Part shown: positions 33,569 to 47,800 of the stretch, one piece after another
Numbering within the stretch: the first letter of the stretch is position 1
Layout of the letters: each line of letters begins with the position of its first letter
Source: JAHIKV01 sp965195225
GTDB lineage: Bacteria; Planctomycetota; Planctomycetia; Pirellulales; Thermoguttaceae
Direction: 5' to 3'
NCBI GenBank assembly: GCA_965195225.1
Contig: CBDAFL010000057.1
Location: 19,396 to 83,395 of the forward strand
Length of the DNA: 64,000 bases
Made by a program: the position numbers and the translations under genes
The notes under the pieces: model-generated
Seen by the model: the letters and a program-made list of their open reading frames with translations, nothing else
The model's database searches: none
Told to the model about the DNA's origin: nothing

Positions 33569-36457
33569 ATGAACAAAAAAACACAACGGATAAGTACGGC
33601 TACCTTTCGGCCGCTGGCCTCGGCTCTGTTCCTCCTGGCTGCGTTTGCTTGTTCTTGTGGGTTGGCTGAAGAGAGAACATGGACGACGTCGACGTTCTTG
33701 GATTTTGCCGACGGCACACTGGCCGACGGCGGCGTGAACACTTACGTTACGGCCGATGGAACGGTGCGCCTGTTTAATCTCTGGGACCTGAACAACGACG
33801 GCAACTTCGATCTCCCGGTAGCCTGTCCCCAGGACCACAACGAGAGCGTGGACCTGTTCATCTACTGGGCCGGCGAAAACGGATTTGCCCCCTCTCGACG
33901 GACACGGCTTCCCACCGAAGGCGCCGTGGCAGCGGCCGCGGCCGACCTCAACGGCGACGGCCACCTCGATTTGATCGTGGCCAACCGCTTTGACGGGGAG
34001 AAGACGGACCTGGACTGCTATATTTACTGGGGGAGCGAGCGAGGTTTTGATGCGTCACGCCGCAGCGCGCTGCCGGCCAAGGCGGCCGTGGCCATCGCCG
34101 TAGCCGATCTCAACGGTGACGGGCATCTCGATATCGTCGTGGCCAACTGCGGCACTGACTATCATATGGTCGTCGACAACTTCCAGCAGTCGTTCGTCTA
34201 CTGGGGATCCCGGAACGGCTACAGCAAAGCTCACCGCTCATCGCTTGGCACCATCAATTGCAGCGACGTGAAGGTCGCCGATATCGACGCCGACGGACAC
34301 TTGGACATCGTGTTTGCCAACGAGGGCAACATCGAGTCCGAGAGCGGGGTGACTATTTACCTGGGCGGTCCTTCCGGCAACTACGAACCGTCGCGGCAGA
34401 TCAAGCTGCCGGGAGTGTACAGTTCGGGCGTGAGCATCGCCGACTTGGACCGCAACGGGTATGTCGATATCGTCCTGGCCAACAAGTATCAACTGGACAA
34501 GAAGCCCGACCCGCCGGTCGGCAACCGCGTGCGGACCTATTGCGTCAATTCCTATATCTACTGGCAAACGGCGGAGGGGTTCTCGGAACAGCGACGCACG
34601 GAGTTGCCCACCGTGGGTGCCCAGGCGGCGGCCATCGGGGACCTTGACGGCGACGGTCTGGAGGACATCGTTTTCGCCAACAGTGCCCAGGGCGAATCTT
34701 TCATCTACTGGAATGGCCCAAAAAAATTCGCCGCGTATAGGAGATCTCAGATCCCGGCGCCCAGCGCACATGATGTCGCCATCGAGGATCTCAACGGGGA
34801 CGGGCGAGCCGACTTGCTCCTGGCAAACTACGTCAACGAGGGTTCTTTCGACACGCAATCCTACATCTACTGGGCAACGCCGGAGGGAATCCAAACCAAA
34901 CGGCCCACGGAATTGCCCACCTCGGGTGCGATGGGGGTCATCGTCGCCGATCTGAACGGTGATAGCCGAAAAGACGTCGTCTTTGTCAACAAGATCGAAG
35001 GGGCTTCCTTCGGAGGAGGGACGACCGGTTCGGTTGCCAGCGCCGGTCCCACCACATCCTGGATATATTGGGGCGACCAGAACGGACGTCTGAGCCCTGA
35101 TCGCCGCCAGGGGCTACCTACCCGCCGTGGTGCCGACAGTTACATCAACAGCGACCTTGACGGCGATGGCTATGTCGATCTGCTGTTCCCCCACGTCAGT
35201 ACGCCAACTCTCATTTACTGGGGTAGCCCGCAAGGCTTTGGCGAACAACGCCGGTCGATCGTACCGGATGCCCAATGCGGGTCGGGCCGCGTAGCCGACT
35301 TCGACCGCGACGGCTACTTGGATCTGCTGCTCAATGCGGCCGTCATCTACGGACGCAAGTCCGGCTTCTCGCAAACCCATCGCTTTAGGTTTCAACATCC
35401 GACGAAGTATCTGAGTCTTGCTGATCTGAACCGTGACGGATGGATCGATGTTGTCTCCCCGCTGCATGATCAGGTGGTTATCTACCACAACAGCCCCACC
35501 GGCTTCGACAACCGTCGTTCGACCGTGCTATCCATGCCCGGCAAGCAAGCCAACGTCGCCGAGGTGGCTGATTTTAACGCCGACGGATATCTGGACCTCG
35601 TGATTGGCGTTCACGTTGACGGAAACCGACCGCTGGAGCCCGGCCAAGTCGCCGTGCATCACGGCAACGCCCATGCCGACTCGTACATCTACTGGGGTGG
35701 TCCGCAGGGTTACTCAAAGTCTCGGCGACTGGCCTTACCCACCATCGGCACCAACGATGCCGTGGTCGCCGATCTGAACGCGGACGGCTACCTGGACGTG
35801 TTCTTCCCCAGTTACCTGGGCGGGGTTCACCGTCATTTCCCAGGTTATCTCTATTGGAACGGTCCGGAGGGCTTCCACAGGGACCACAAGACGGACATCC
35901 CGTCTTACTCGGGCTGCGGAGTGGTGGCGGCAGATACCAATCTGGACGGCTACCAGGAACTGATCATCGCCAATCACACGCGGGTGGGCAATCATCGCAG
36001 CGACGTGTGGGTCTACGAGGGCAGCCCGGACGGATACTCCAAAGAGCGGTTGACCTCACTACCTGCCACCGGCCCGCACTTCTTCTCGTTCATCGACATC
36101 GGGAACATTTATGACCGCGGCGATCGATATGATTACATCTCCGCGCCGTTCGACGCGGGCGCCGGGGCAAAGTTCCGTCGTATCTCTTGGGTTGCCGACA
36201 CGCCGTTTCGCACCGCCGTGCAATTCCAAGTCCGCACGGCGGGCACAGAGGATGGGTTGGCATCGGCCAAGTGGCTTGGCCCCAGCGGCCCGACGACCTT
36301 CTACCGTGCCCCCGGGGCCAAGCTTGTGCCCGTCTCCGCACAGCATCGCTGGATTCAGTACAAGGCGACCCTGGTCAGCCCCAATTCGGCCAACACGCCC
36401 CTGCTCCACTCAGTGTCTATACACTATAGATACTTAGAGAGTACGACCCACAACTGA
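33569..36457 (+). CDS. Secreted FG-GAP/VCBS-repeat beta-propeller protein
   Basis: 962 residues from the ATG at 33569, with a signal peptide (LASALFLLAAFACSCGLAEE). The mature protein holds about fourteen FG-GAP/VCBS units, each with a calcium loop DxNxDGxxDxVxAN (DLNGDGHLDLIVAN, DIDADGHLDIVFAN, DLDGDGYVDLLFPH and so on) and a shared strand (S/F)YIYWG ... RR..LPT, spaced about 65 residues. This count fits two seven-bladed propellers. The C-terminal ~130 residues form a separate domain (FRTAVQFQVRTAGTEDG). Such proteins bind calcium and surface or extracellular ligands; ligand unknown. Plus-strand neighbour downstream is a DapA-family lyase. Confidence 0.88.
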   Translation: MNKKTQRISTATFRPLASALFLLAAFACSCGLAEERTWTTSTFLDFADGTLADGGVNTYVTADGTVRLFNLWDLNNDGNFDLPVACPQDHNESVDLFIYWAGENGFAPSRRTRLPTEGAVAAAAADLNGDGHLDLIVANRFDGEKTDLDCYIYWGSERGFDASRRSALPAKAAVAIAVADLNGDGHLDIVVANCGTDYHMVVDNFQQSFVYWGSRNGYSKAHRSSLGTINCSDVKVADIDADGHLDIVFANEGNIESESGVTIYLGGPSGNYEPSRQIKLPGVYSSGVSIADLDRNGYVDIVLANKYQLDKKPDPPVGNRVRTYCVNSYIYWQTAEGFSEQRRTELPTVGAQAAAIGDLDGDGLEDIVFANSAQGESFIYWNGPKKFAAYRRSQIPAPSAHDVAIEDLNGDGRADLLLANYVNEGSFDTQSYIYWATPEGIQTKRPTELPTSGAMGVIVADLNGDSRKDVVFVNKIEGASFGGGTTGSVASAGPTTSWIYWGDQNGRLSPDRRQGLPTRRGADSYINSDLDGDGYVDLLFPHVSTPTLIYWGSPQGFGEQRRSIVPDAQCGSGRVADFDRDGYLDLLLNAAVIYGRKSGFSQTHRFRFQHPTKYLSLADLNRDGWIDVVSPLHDQVVIYHNSPTGFDNRRSTVLSMPGKQANVAEVADFNADGYLDLVIGVHVDGNRPLEPGQVAVHHGNAHADSYIYWGGPQGYSKSRRLALPTIGTNDAVVADLNADGYLDVFFPSYLGGVHRHFPGYLYWNGPEGFHRDHKTDIPSYSGCGVVAADTNLDGYQELIIANHTRVGNHRSDVWVYEGSPDGYSKERLTSLPATGPHFFSFIDIGNIYDRGDRYDYISAPFDAGAGAKFRRISWVADTPFRTAVQFQVRTAGTEDGLASAKWLGPSGPTTFYRAPGAKLVPVSAQHRWIQYKATLVSPNSANTPLLHSVSIHYRYLESTTHN

Positions 36458-36591
36458 GACCGGAGAACCCAATAAAACATTCTGTTGTCGAACGTTTGGG
36501 CCGGGTGGCCCTGGGTGATTGCTCACCCGGGGCTCCCACAGAATCGGACGCGTGACGCAAGGTAAATCAGACAAAACCAAAGGAGAAGCAG

Positions 36592-37494
36592 ATGGAGTTC
36601 AAGGCGACGGGAGTGATTCCTGCAAATGTGACAGCCCGGGGAGAGGACGGGGAGGTCGATCTGAAGCAGACCAGGGCCGTTGTGGACTTCCTTTACTCGA
36701 AGGGCGTCGATGGTCTGCACGTATGTGGGACCACCGGCGAGTTCGCGACGCTCAAGGTGGATCAGCGCAAAGCGGTTGCTGAAGCCTGCATCGAAGCTGC
36801 CGCGGGCCGGGGGGCGGTCATCGTCCAGGTCGGGGCCGTGGCCACCGCGGACTCCTGTGAGTTGGCGCGCCATGCGGCGGAGGCAGGCGCTCAAGCCATC
36901 AGCAGCGTACCGCCGTTCTACTATCCCAGCACAGAAGAGATGGTAGCGAACCACTACCGACGCATCGCTAGTGCGGCGGGAATCCCGGTGATCATCTACG
37001 ACAATCCCATAACTACCGGATTCACGGTAACCGTGGAGCTTGCCGCCGAACTGGCGGCGGAGGATGCCGTGCATGGAATCAAGCTGGCGAGACAAGACAT
37101 GTGGTCCCTGGCGAGGCTAGCCAATATCAACGGCGGCAAGTTCATCGTGTACCCGGTAGAGACGTTCTATCTGGCAGGCTTGGCCACGGCCCCGGTAGCG
37201 GGAACCATCGGGTCGATGTCCAACTGGATCCCGGAGGTGTTTGTGGGAATCAAACGCAACTTTGAGGCGGGGAACCTTGCCCGGGCAGCGGAACTGCAGC
37301 GGCTGGTGTGTGAACTCATCCATGCCTACGGAGGAGAGGAAATCGCGACCACCAAGGCGTTGGTCGAGTATCGCGGCATCCCTTGTGGGCAGGCATGGGA
37401 GCCGATCTTGCCGCTAACGGACGAGCAGCGAACGGCGTTGCACGAGCGGATCGGTAGTTTTTCGCTCGATTTTGATGCATTGGCGACGGCATGA
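36592..37494 (+). CDS. Dihydrodipicolinate synthase (DapA/NAL) family lyase
   Basis: 300 residues, normal for the family; AAGGAG lies eight bases before the ATG. A TIM-barrel Schiff-base aldolase. Seen: GTTGE (46-50) for carboxylate binding, Tyr136 (IIYDNP) and the Schiff-base Lys164 (HGIKLAR). The GTTGEF and YDNP forms occur in DapA as well as in N-acetylneuraminate lyase and keto-sugar-acid aldolases; without lysine genes nearby a sugar-acid aldolase is as likely as DapA. It starts 134 bases after the propeller gene on the same strand. Confidence 0.9.
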   Translation: MEFKATGVIPANVTARGEDGEVDLKQTRAVVDFLYSKGVDGLHVCGTTGEFATLKVDQRKAVAEACIEAAAGRGAVIVQVGAVATADSCELARHAAEAGAQAISSVPPFYYPSTEEMVANHYRRIASAAGIPVIIYDNPITTGFTVTVELAAELAAEDAVHGIKLARQDMWSLARLANINGGKFIVYPVETFYLAGLATAPVAGTIGSMSNWIPEVFVGIKRNFEAGNLARAAELQRLVCELIHAYGGEEIATTKALVEYRGIPCGQAWEPILPLTDEQRTALHERIGSFSLDFDALATA

Positions 37495-37573
37495 ATCAAC
37501 GGTACAGCGGGGCGAGACGTGACTATCAAGGAGGTGACGGGAGGGGGGCTTTGATAGGAAATGGGGATAAGAA

Positions 37574-37656
37574 GTAGGCCGGGTCGCGACCCGGCACATT
37601 TTGGTAAATAACGCCGAACAAAATGCAAACAGTCGCCGGGTTGCAACTCGGCCTAC
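37574..37656. repeat. GTAGGCCGGGTCGCGACCCG palindromic element
   Basis: Left part is a perfect dyad (GCCGGGTCGCGACCCGGC), right part GCCGGGTTGCAACTCGGCCT. The whole is bounded by GTAGGCC/GGCCTAC. A single-dyad relative lies at about 18359-18381. It separates convergent genes. Confidence 0.75.
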
Positions 37657-37666
37657 TCATTCAGGT

Positions 37667-38455
37667 TCAGAGGCTCGAACACCAGCGGACGTGTTCGACC
37701 AAAGCCGCGTCGGGTCGGGCGAACATTGTCGCCAGACGGGCCGAAAGCGGCGGCGCGGATCCATTCCGTCGCAACTCGCCCAGATAGCTCCGCAACAACT
37801 CCAAACACTCAGGCCGCGATTCCATCAGGAAATGGACCCACGCCCACGATTCCGCGTAATCGTCTTGCGTCATGTCTTGCGCGGCCGCAAGCTGCTCCAG
37901 ACGCCGCAGGTCGGGGTGCCAGTTCTCGCGCTCGATACGCTCGGCAAGCAGTTCGAGGTGCGGACGGTTGAGGCCCCGCCGGCCGCGCGGAACCTCAAAA
38001 TACTCGGCAATCCCCTCGTCGAGCCACAGCGGGACGTTCGGCGCAACCGAGTGCAGGTAGCCGTGCGTGACCTCGTGTCGCAAGTCCTCGGCCATCCGGT
38101 CGCCCCACTGGGCGTAGACCGTCAGCCGTACGTCGGTCTCGACGAAAAACGCCCGGCGATCGGGAAATCCCGGATGATTCAGCCGCATGAACCTGTGAAA
38201 CCGGTCGGGGTTCTCGAACAAATACACGTGGATCGGCTCGTCGGAACGCGGCAGCGAAAGCCGGCTACACAGTTCCTCCCGCTGCGCGGTCAGTTCCTCG
38301 AACAGCCGATGATGCGCGGAGAGCGGGAAATCGCTGTGTATTTCCAGTTGTTCGCGGACCAGCGTGTTCCTCTCGGGCAACGTCAGCCGGCCGGCCAGAG
38401 TCCCGGCGCAACCACCCGCTAATAACACGACAAGTATGACAAAAACCGATCGCAT
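37667..38455 (-). CDS. DUF1570-type zinc metallopeptidase lipoprotein
   Basis: 262 residues from the ATG at 38455, chosen because it yields a lipoprotein signal (VFVILVVLLAGGC, Cys16). Contains HEVTH (127-131) and, 16 residues later, LDEGIAEYFE: the HExxH...E zinc site of gluzincin-type peptidases, as in DUF1570/peptidase MA-like families. Probably anchored in the envelope facing the periplasm. It is transcribed towards the DapA-family gene, away from ispG by 108 bases of repeat sequence. Substrate unknown. Confidence 0.82.
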   Translation of the reverse strand: MRSVFVILVVLLAGGCAGTLAGRLTLPERNTLVREQLEIHSDFPLSAHHRLFEELTAQREELCSRLSLPRSDEPIHVYLFENPDRFHRFMRLNHPGFPDRRAFFVETDVRLTVYAQWGDRMAEDLRHEVTHGYLHSVAPNVPLWLDEGIAEYFEVPRGRRGLNRPHLELLAERIERENWHPDLRRLEQLAAAQDMTQDDYAESWAWVHFLMESRPECLELLRSYLGELRRNGSAPPLSARLATMFARPDAALVEHVRWCSSL

Positions 38456-38511
38456 GGGGGGGAGATAGTAACAGATTCCCCAGCCGGTCGCCACACTGAA
38501 AAATCATTTAG

Positions 38512-38563
38512 CCCCCGGTGAATACACCGGGGGCACGTCTGGCGGGAATACACCGGGGGCCAA
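38512..38563. repeat. CACCGGGGGC repeats between DUF1570 gene and ispG
   Basis: GCCCCCGGTGAATACACCGG (38512-38531) forms a hairpin with its own tail, and GGGAATACACCGGGGGCC follows at about 38542-38559: one palindrome plus a half copy. Related to the CCGGGGG palindromes at 328 and 27798. Confidence 0.6.
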
Positions 38564-39730
38564 TTACCTTCGGCGGGCAATCAACTCGTCCAGCTCCACC
38601 TTCAGCCGGTCGATTACCTCGTCGAAGGAGAACGCCCCAAGCGACGTTGTGCCGCGTTTCAGATTGACCGAGTTCGGCCCGCACCAAAGTCCCAGATCGG
38701 CGTGATCGGTCTCGCCCGGCCCGTTCACCCGGCAGCCCATCACAGCAATGGTAATTGGATATTCGGCCGCGTACCGGGTCGCTTCCCGCACACGCATGGC
38801 AAGCTCGACGAACGCCTCGTTCTCGACCCGCGAGCAACTCGGGCAACTGATGATGTTCAGTTTTGTAGGGTGCGTGAAACGCACCGCTTGGCTTCGATCG
38901 CCGCCGGCATCCACGTCGGCCAAAATCTGCCGGCCGGCCTCAATCTCCTCATGCTTTCGGGGCGCCGGAACGGTCAATGAGACGCGGATCGTGTCGCCGA
39001 TGCCTTCGGCCAGTAGCGGCTCGAGCGCGGAGCGGGTTTTCAGAATCCCCTCGGGCGGCATTCCGGCCTCGGTCACGCCCAGGTGCAGCGGCACGTCGGG
39101 CCGCCGGGCGGCAAAACGCCGGTTCACTTCCACTACCCGCGCCGGATCGGAATCCTTCAGCGACACGCAATAGCGGACAAACCCCAGCCGGTCGAGCAAC
39201 TCGCAGTGTTCCAAGGCGTTTTCGAGCATCGCTTCGAGCGGATCGGCGGTATGCTTGTCGCGTTGTTCGGGATCGACCGAGCCGCAATTCACGCCTACCC
39301 GCATCGCGCAGTCGTGTTCACCGGCCACGTCTGCCAGGAAGCGAACCTTGTCCTGCCAAGGCCGCTCGCGCTGATAGTGATAGAGATGGCCCGGGTTGTA
39401 GCGAATCTTGTCGACCAGCGGAGCGACTTCGGCCGCCAGCCGGTAGTTTTCTTGTAAATCGACGGAGAGATTCACGTTCGGACAGCGGCGGCGGATTTCG
39501 GCCAACGCCTCGCAATCGCGCCCGGAGTCGGCGGCGATCCGCACGATGCCCGCCCCCGCCTCGGCCAACTGGCTGACCTGTGCAACGGTCGCCTCGACGT
39601 TGGTCGTTTTCGTGGCGCACATGCTCTGCACCACAACGGGATTGCCCCCGCCAATCGTCACCGAGCCGACCTTCACGGGTCGGGTGGGATTGTGAGGAGA
39701 CGGCGGAGCGGACGATCCTGAAGGGGTCAT
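38564..39730 (-). CDS. ispG: 4-hydroxy-3-methylbut-2-enyl-diphosphate synthase
   Basis: 388 residues. The [4Fe-4S] enzyme of the MEP isoprenoid pathway converting MEcPP to HMBPP. Seen: VKVGSVTIGGGNPVVVQSMCATKTTN at the N-terminus in the family TIM barrel, and the C-terminal cluster motifs CPSCSR and MGCRVNGPGE that supply the three Cys and one Glu ligands. Isoprenoid supply fits the terpene-cyclase-fold protein in the window, though no direct link is shown. It is downstream of hicB on the same strand, with a palindromic element at 39751-39812 between. Confidence 0.97.
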   Translation of the reverse strand: MTPSGSSAPPSPHNPTRPVKVGSVTIGGGNPVVVQSMCATKTTNVEATVAQVSQLAEAGAGIVRIAADSGRDCEALAEIRRRCPNVNLSVDLQENYRLAAEVAPLVDKIRYNPGHLYHYQRERPWQDKVRFLADVAGEHDCAMRVGVNCGSVDPEQRDKHTADPLEAMLENALEHCELLDRLGFVRYCVSLKDSDPARVVEVNRRFAARRPDVPLHLGVTEAGMPPEGILKTRSALEPLLAEGIGDTIRVSLTVPAPRKHEEIEAGRQILADVDAGGDRSQAVRFTHPTKLNIISCPSCSRVENEAFVELAMRVREATRYAAEYPITIAVMGCRVNGPGETDHADLGLWCGPNSVNLKRGTTSLGAFSFDEVIDRLKVELDELIARRR

Positions 39731-39750
39731 ATCGTGGTTGGGGCAGTTTC

Positions 39751-39812
39751 GGGGTCAGAGCACACTTAGTCAATAGCGAAATCCCACTAATGACTAAGTG
39801 CGCTCTGACCCC
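39751..39812. repeat. GGGGTCAGAGC... inverted repeat between ispG and hicB
   Basis: Arms GGGGTCAGAGCACACTTAGT (39751-39770) and its near-complement at 39793-39812, with a 22-base loop. One mismatch in 20. Another stand-alone palindrome family. Confidence 0.85.
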
Positions 39813-39837
39813 AGCTTCTCCCAACGTAATCATGGCG

Positions 39838-40083
39838 TCACGTGACAGCCATTTCCTTTGCGTTCTGGACGACGATTTTCGGGTCGGGATTTTCCGGCGG
39901 CACGGGCAGCCCTTTTTCCGCCAGAAGCGCCACGTGTTCCTTCATGCCCCACTTGGCTTGGTAAAGACAGTCTTCGATCGAGTGTCCGATCCCGGTGAAG
40001 CCCTCTATTTCCGTGGAATAGAAGCCGAAAAAGCCCGGGTCTTCGGTGGCTTCGATTACGAGCGAGTACGGTAGTTCGATCAT
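39838..40083 (-). CDS. HicB-type antitoxin
   Basis: 81 residues. The partial RNase-H-like fold of HicB: IELPYSLVIEATEDPGFFGFYSTEIEGFTGIGHSIEDCLYQAKWGM, where the 'biosynthetic' motif EIEGFTGIGHS is typical. It lacks an obvious DNA-binding tail. It follows hicA by 21 bases in the usual toxin-first order, and both lie behind rpoC in the same direction. Confidence 0.85.
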   Translation of the reverse strand: MIELPYSLVIEATEDPGFFGFYSTEIEGFTGIGHSIEDCLYQAKWGMKEHVALLAEKGLPVPPENPDPKIVVQNAKEMAVT

Positions 40084-40104
40084 AATATTACCTCACGGGA
40101 CTCA

Positions 40105-40290
40105 TTATTTGAGGCCGGCGGCTTTAAGAATGCTCCGACACGTTCCCGTCGGCACTTCCTTGGAGCCATGATAGTCAACTCGGATCAAGCGCGGCCATCC
40201 CGTCTTGCCGTAATATCGAATGGATCCCTTTTCTTTGACAATGCGGAACCCGTCTTTTTCAAGGAGGCGCACAACTTCGCTGAACTTCAA
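40105..40290 (-). CDS. HicA-type toxin (altered GSH motif)
   Basis: 61 residues, the usual HicA size, with a double-stranded-RNA-binding fold: MKFSEVVRLLEKDGFRIVKE, then GSIRYY, and the C-terminal VPTGTCRSILKAAGLK. HicA normally carries the catalytic His in a GSH motif; here the position reads GSI, although another His (VDYH, His41) is present. It may be weakly active or use a different residue. The start lies only 27 bases beyond the rpoC stop, so it is probably co-transcribed with rpoBC. Confidence 0.82.
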   Translation of the reverse strand: MKFSEVVRLLEKDGFRIVKEKGSIRYYGKTGWPRLIRVDYHGSKEVPTGTCRSILKAAGLK

Positions 40291-40317
40291 TTGCAGCCTC
40301 CCTTCTTTATTGTTGCC

Positions 40318-44706
<4,389 letters not shown>

Positions 44707-44734
44707 TGGAAATACTCCTTGGGGTCGGAGTCAA

Positions 44735-44819
44735 AGGGAGGGGCGAGGGGTGAGGGATGAGGGGCGAGAGAATCCGTGCTTGTTCTCTCGCCCCTCGTCC
44801 CTCGCCCCTCGTCCCCTTT
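44735..44819. repeat. Inverted heptad array between rpoB and rpoC
   Basis: On the plus strand GGGCGAG, GGGTGAG, GGATGAG, GGGCGAG (44741-44769), then a loop, then CTCGCCC, CTCGTCC, CTCGCCC, CTCGTCC (44787-44814). The arms are complementary. In rpoC mRNA the array sits some 20-110 bases before the Shine-Dalgarno. Confidence 0.9.
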
Positions 44820-47800
44820 CTATATTTGCGACTTTTCCAACTGCATATTCAACGCCAATCCGCGTATTTCGTTGGTCAATACGTCGAAGCTGGCGGGCGT
44901 ACCGGCCTCGAGCGTGTTTTCGCCCTTGACCATCGCCTCGTAGATTTTCGTGCGGCCCTCCACGTCGTCGCTCTTGACGGTCAGCAACTCCTGGAGGATG
45001 TAAGCGGCGCCGTAGGCCTCCAAGGCCCAGACTTCCATTTCGCCGAAGCGCTGGCCACCGAACCGGGCCTTGCCGCCCAGCGGCTGCTGGGTAATCAGCG
45101 AGTACGGCCCCGTCGAGCGGGCGTGGACCTTGTCGTCGACCAGATGGTGGAGTTTCATCATGTAGATGTAGCCCACCGTGGAAAGCTGTTCAAACGGCTC
45201 GCCGGTGCGTCCGTCGTAGAGTTGGGTCTTGCCGTGCGCCGGCAGGCCGGCTTCCTTGAGCGCCTTGTGGATGTCATCCTCGGTTGCGCCATCGAAGATC
45301 GGCGTGATGGACTGAAAACCCATCGCGGCGCCGGCCCAGCCCAAGTGGGTCTCCAGAATCTGACCCACATTCATACGGCTGGGTACGCCCAGCGGATTCA
45401 GCATGATTTGGACGGGGGTTCCGTCTTCCAGGAGGGGCATGTCCTCCTGGGGAAGGATTTTTGCGATGACGCCCTTGTTGCCGTGCCGGCCGGCCATTTT
45501 GTCGCCGACCGAGATCACCCGCTTGGCGGCCACGTAGACCTTGACCATTTGCAACACGCCGCTGCGCAGCTCGTCGCCGCGTTTCATCGAGTTCAGCGCG
45601 CGTTCCTTGGCGTCGATCGCCGTCTCCACCGCCGGCCAGAGGTTGGCATGCAGTTTTTCGACGTCCGCCTTGCGTTGCGGGCTGCGGATGGCGAGTTTTT
45701 CGACGTCGAATTGATGGGCCTGCTCGGCGACGAAACGGTGTTCCTGGCCCTCGACCAGATGATTGCCTTCCTCGTCGGCGAGCTTTTTGTGCAGGACGCC
45801 TTCGATCTCCTTGACCAACTCGCCGAAGGCAACGGCGATCCGCTCGTTACCTTTGGCCTCGGCCTCTTTCAGGGCCGCCTCGAAAGCCTTGCGTTCGTCC
45901 TCGCCGAGGCTCATTCGCCGGGAGAACTTCTGCGTACCGATGACGATCCCTTCCACGCCGGAGGAGACTTCCAGCGAGTCGTTCTTCACGTCCTCGCCCG
46001 CGCGGCCGAAGATGGCGTGCAGCAGTTTTTCTTCCGGGGTGAGTTCGGTCTTTGATTTCGGCGAGACCTTGCCGACCAGAACGTCTCCCGATCGCACGTA
46101 AGTACCCACCCGCACGATACCGTTTTCGTCGAGGTTACTGAGTTGCCGCTCGCTGACGTTTGGGATGTCGCGGGTAAATTCCTCCCGGCCGAGTTTGGTC
46201 TCGCGGATTTCGATGTCGAACTCCTCGATGTGGATCGAGGTGTAGGCGTCGTTCTTGACCAATTCCTCGCTGATGATGATGGCGTCCTCGAAGTTGAAGC
46301 CGTCCCAGGCCATGAAGGCCACCAACACGTTCCGTCCCAAGGCCAGTTCGCCCCGTTGGGTGCCGGCGCCGTCGGCGATGACTTGCCCCTTTTCGACCCG
46401 CTCGTCCAACTGCACGATAGGCTTCTGATTTTGGCAAGTCCGCTCGTTCAGACCGACGAACTTGCGGAGCTTGTATACGTCGGCGCCGATTTCGATTTGT
46501 CCGGAGTCGACGCGGGTAACGGTGCCCTTGCGCCGGGCACGGACCAACATGCTTGAATTGAGAGCGGCCTCCTTTTCCAGTCCGGTGGCCACCAACGGCG
46601 GCTCGGCCACCAGCAGCGGCACGGCCTGACGCTGCATGTTTGAACCCATCAAGGCGCGGTTGGCGTCGTCGTGTTCGAGGAAGGGGATCAATCCGGCCGA
46701 AATGCCGACCATCTGCGCGGGCGCCACGTCGATGTACTGCACCTGGTCGACCGGGACCATTTGGAAATCGCCGCGATGCCGGGCGATGATCGTCTCGCCC
46801 GCCAGCCGCCCATTCTCGACCAAAACGTCGGCCGGCGCCAACATGGCCCCGTGTTCCTGGTCTGCCCGCAGCCACTCGGTCTGGCCGGTCAATTGCCCCT
46901 TGTGAATCTTTTGGTACGGAGTGATGAGAAAGCCGTATCCGTCCACTCCGGCGTAGATGGCCAAGCTGGAGATCAAGCCGATATTGGTGCCTTCCGGGGT
47001 CTCGATCGGGCAAATCCGTCCGTAGTGCGAGATGTGTACGTCGCGGACCTCGAAGCCGGCCCGCTTCCGGTTCAATCCTCCCGGACCCAACGCCGAGAGA
47101 CGCCGCTCGTGGGTGAGCATCGACAGGGGGTTTGTCTGATCGACCACCTGTGAAAGCTCGCCGCGGCCGAAGAAGTATTCGATCGCCGCCGAAATGCTCT
47201 TCGGGTTGACCAGACTACGGGGCGTCATGTCCTCCAAGTCCTTGAGGCTCATCCGCTCCTGCACCGTACGGCGGAGCTTGAGAAAGCCCTTCCGCAGTTC
47301 GTCGGCGGCCAACTCGTCGATGGTCCTCAACCGCCGGTTGCCCAGGTGGTCGATGTCGTCGATTTCCGCGCCCGACTCGCCGGCCCGCAACAACACGATG
47401 TATTTGATCGCCGAGATCAGATCGTCGGGACGGAGGGTCATCTCCGATTCGGCGATGTTCAGCCCCAGCTTGCGATTGATGCGGAAGCGGCCCACGCGGC
47501 CCAGCCGGTAGCGGTTGGTGTCGTAAAACTTCTCGTGGAACAGGGTTCTGGCCTTTTCCAACTGCGGCGGGTTGCCGGGGCGCAACCGCTGGTAAATCCG
47601 CAACAGCGCCTCCTCGTGGCTGGCCGTGTTGTCGTCGGCCAGGGCGTTCAGCAGCAGCGGATTCTTGGGATCGTCCATGATTTCCAACTGCTTCAGCCCG
47701 GAAGTGCAGATCGTCTCGGCAAGGTTCTTGGTGATTTTCTGGGCACACTCGACGATGATCTCGCCGGCCCGCGGACTATCGGAGGGATAGATCACGTCGC

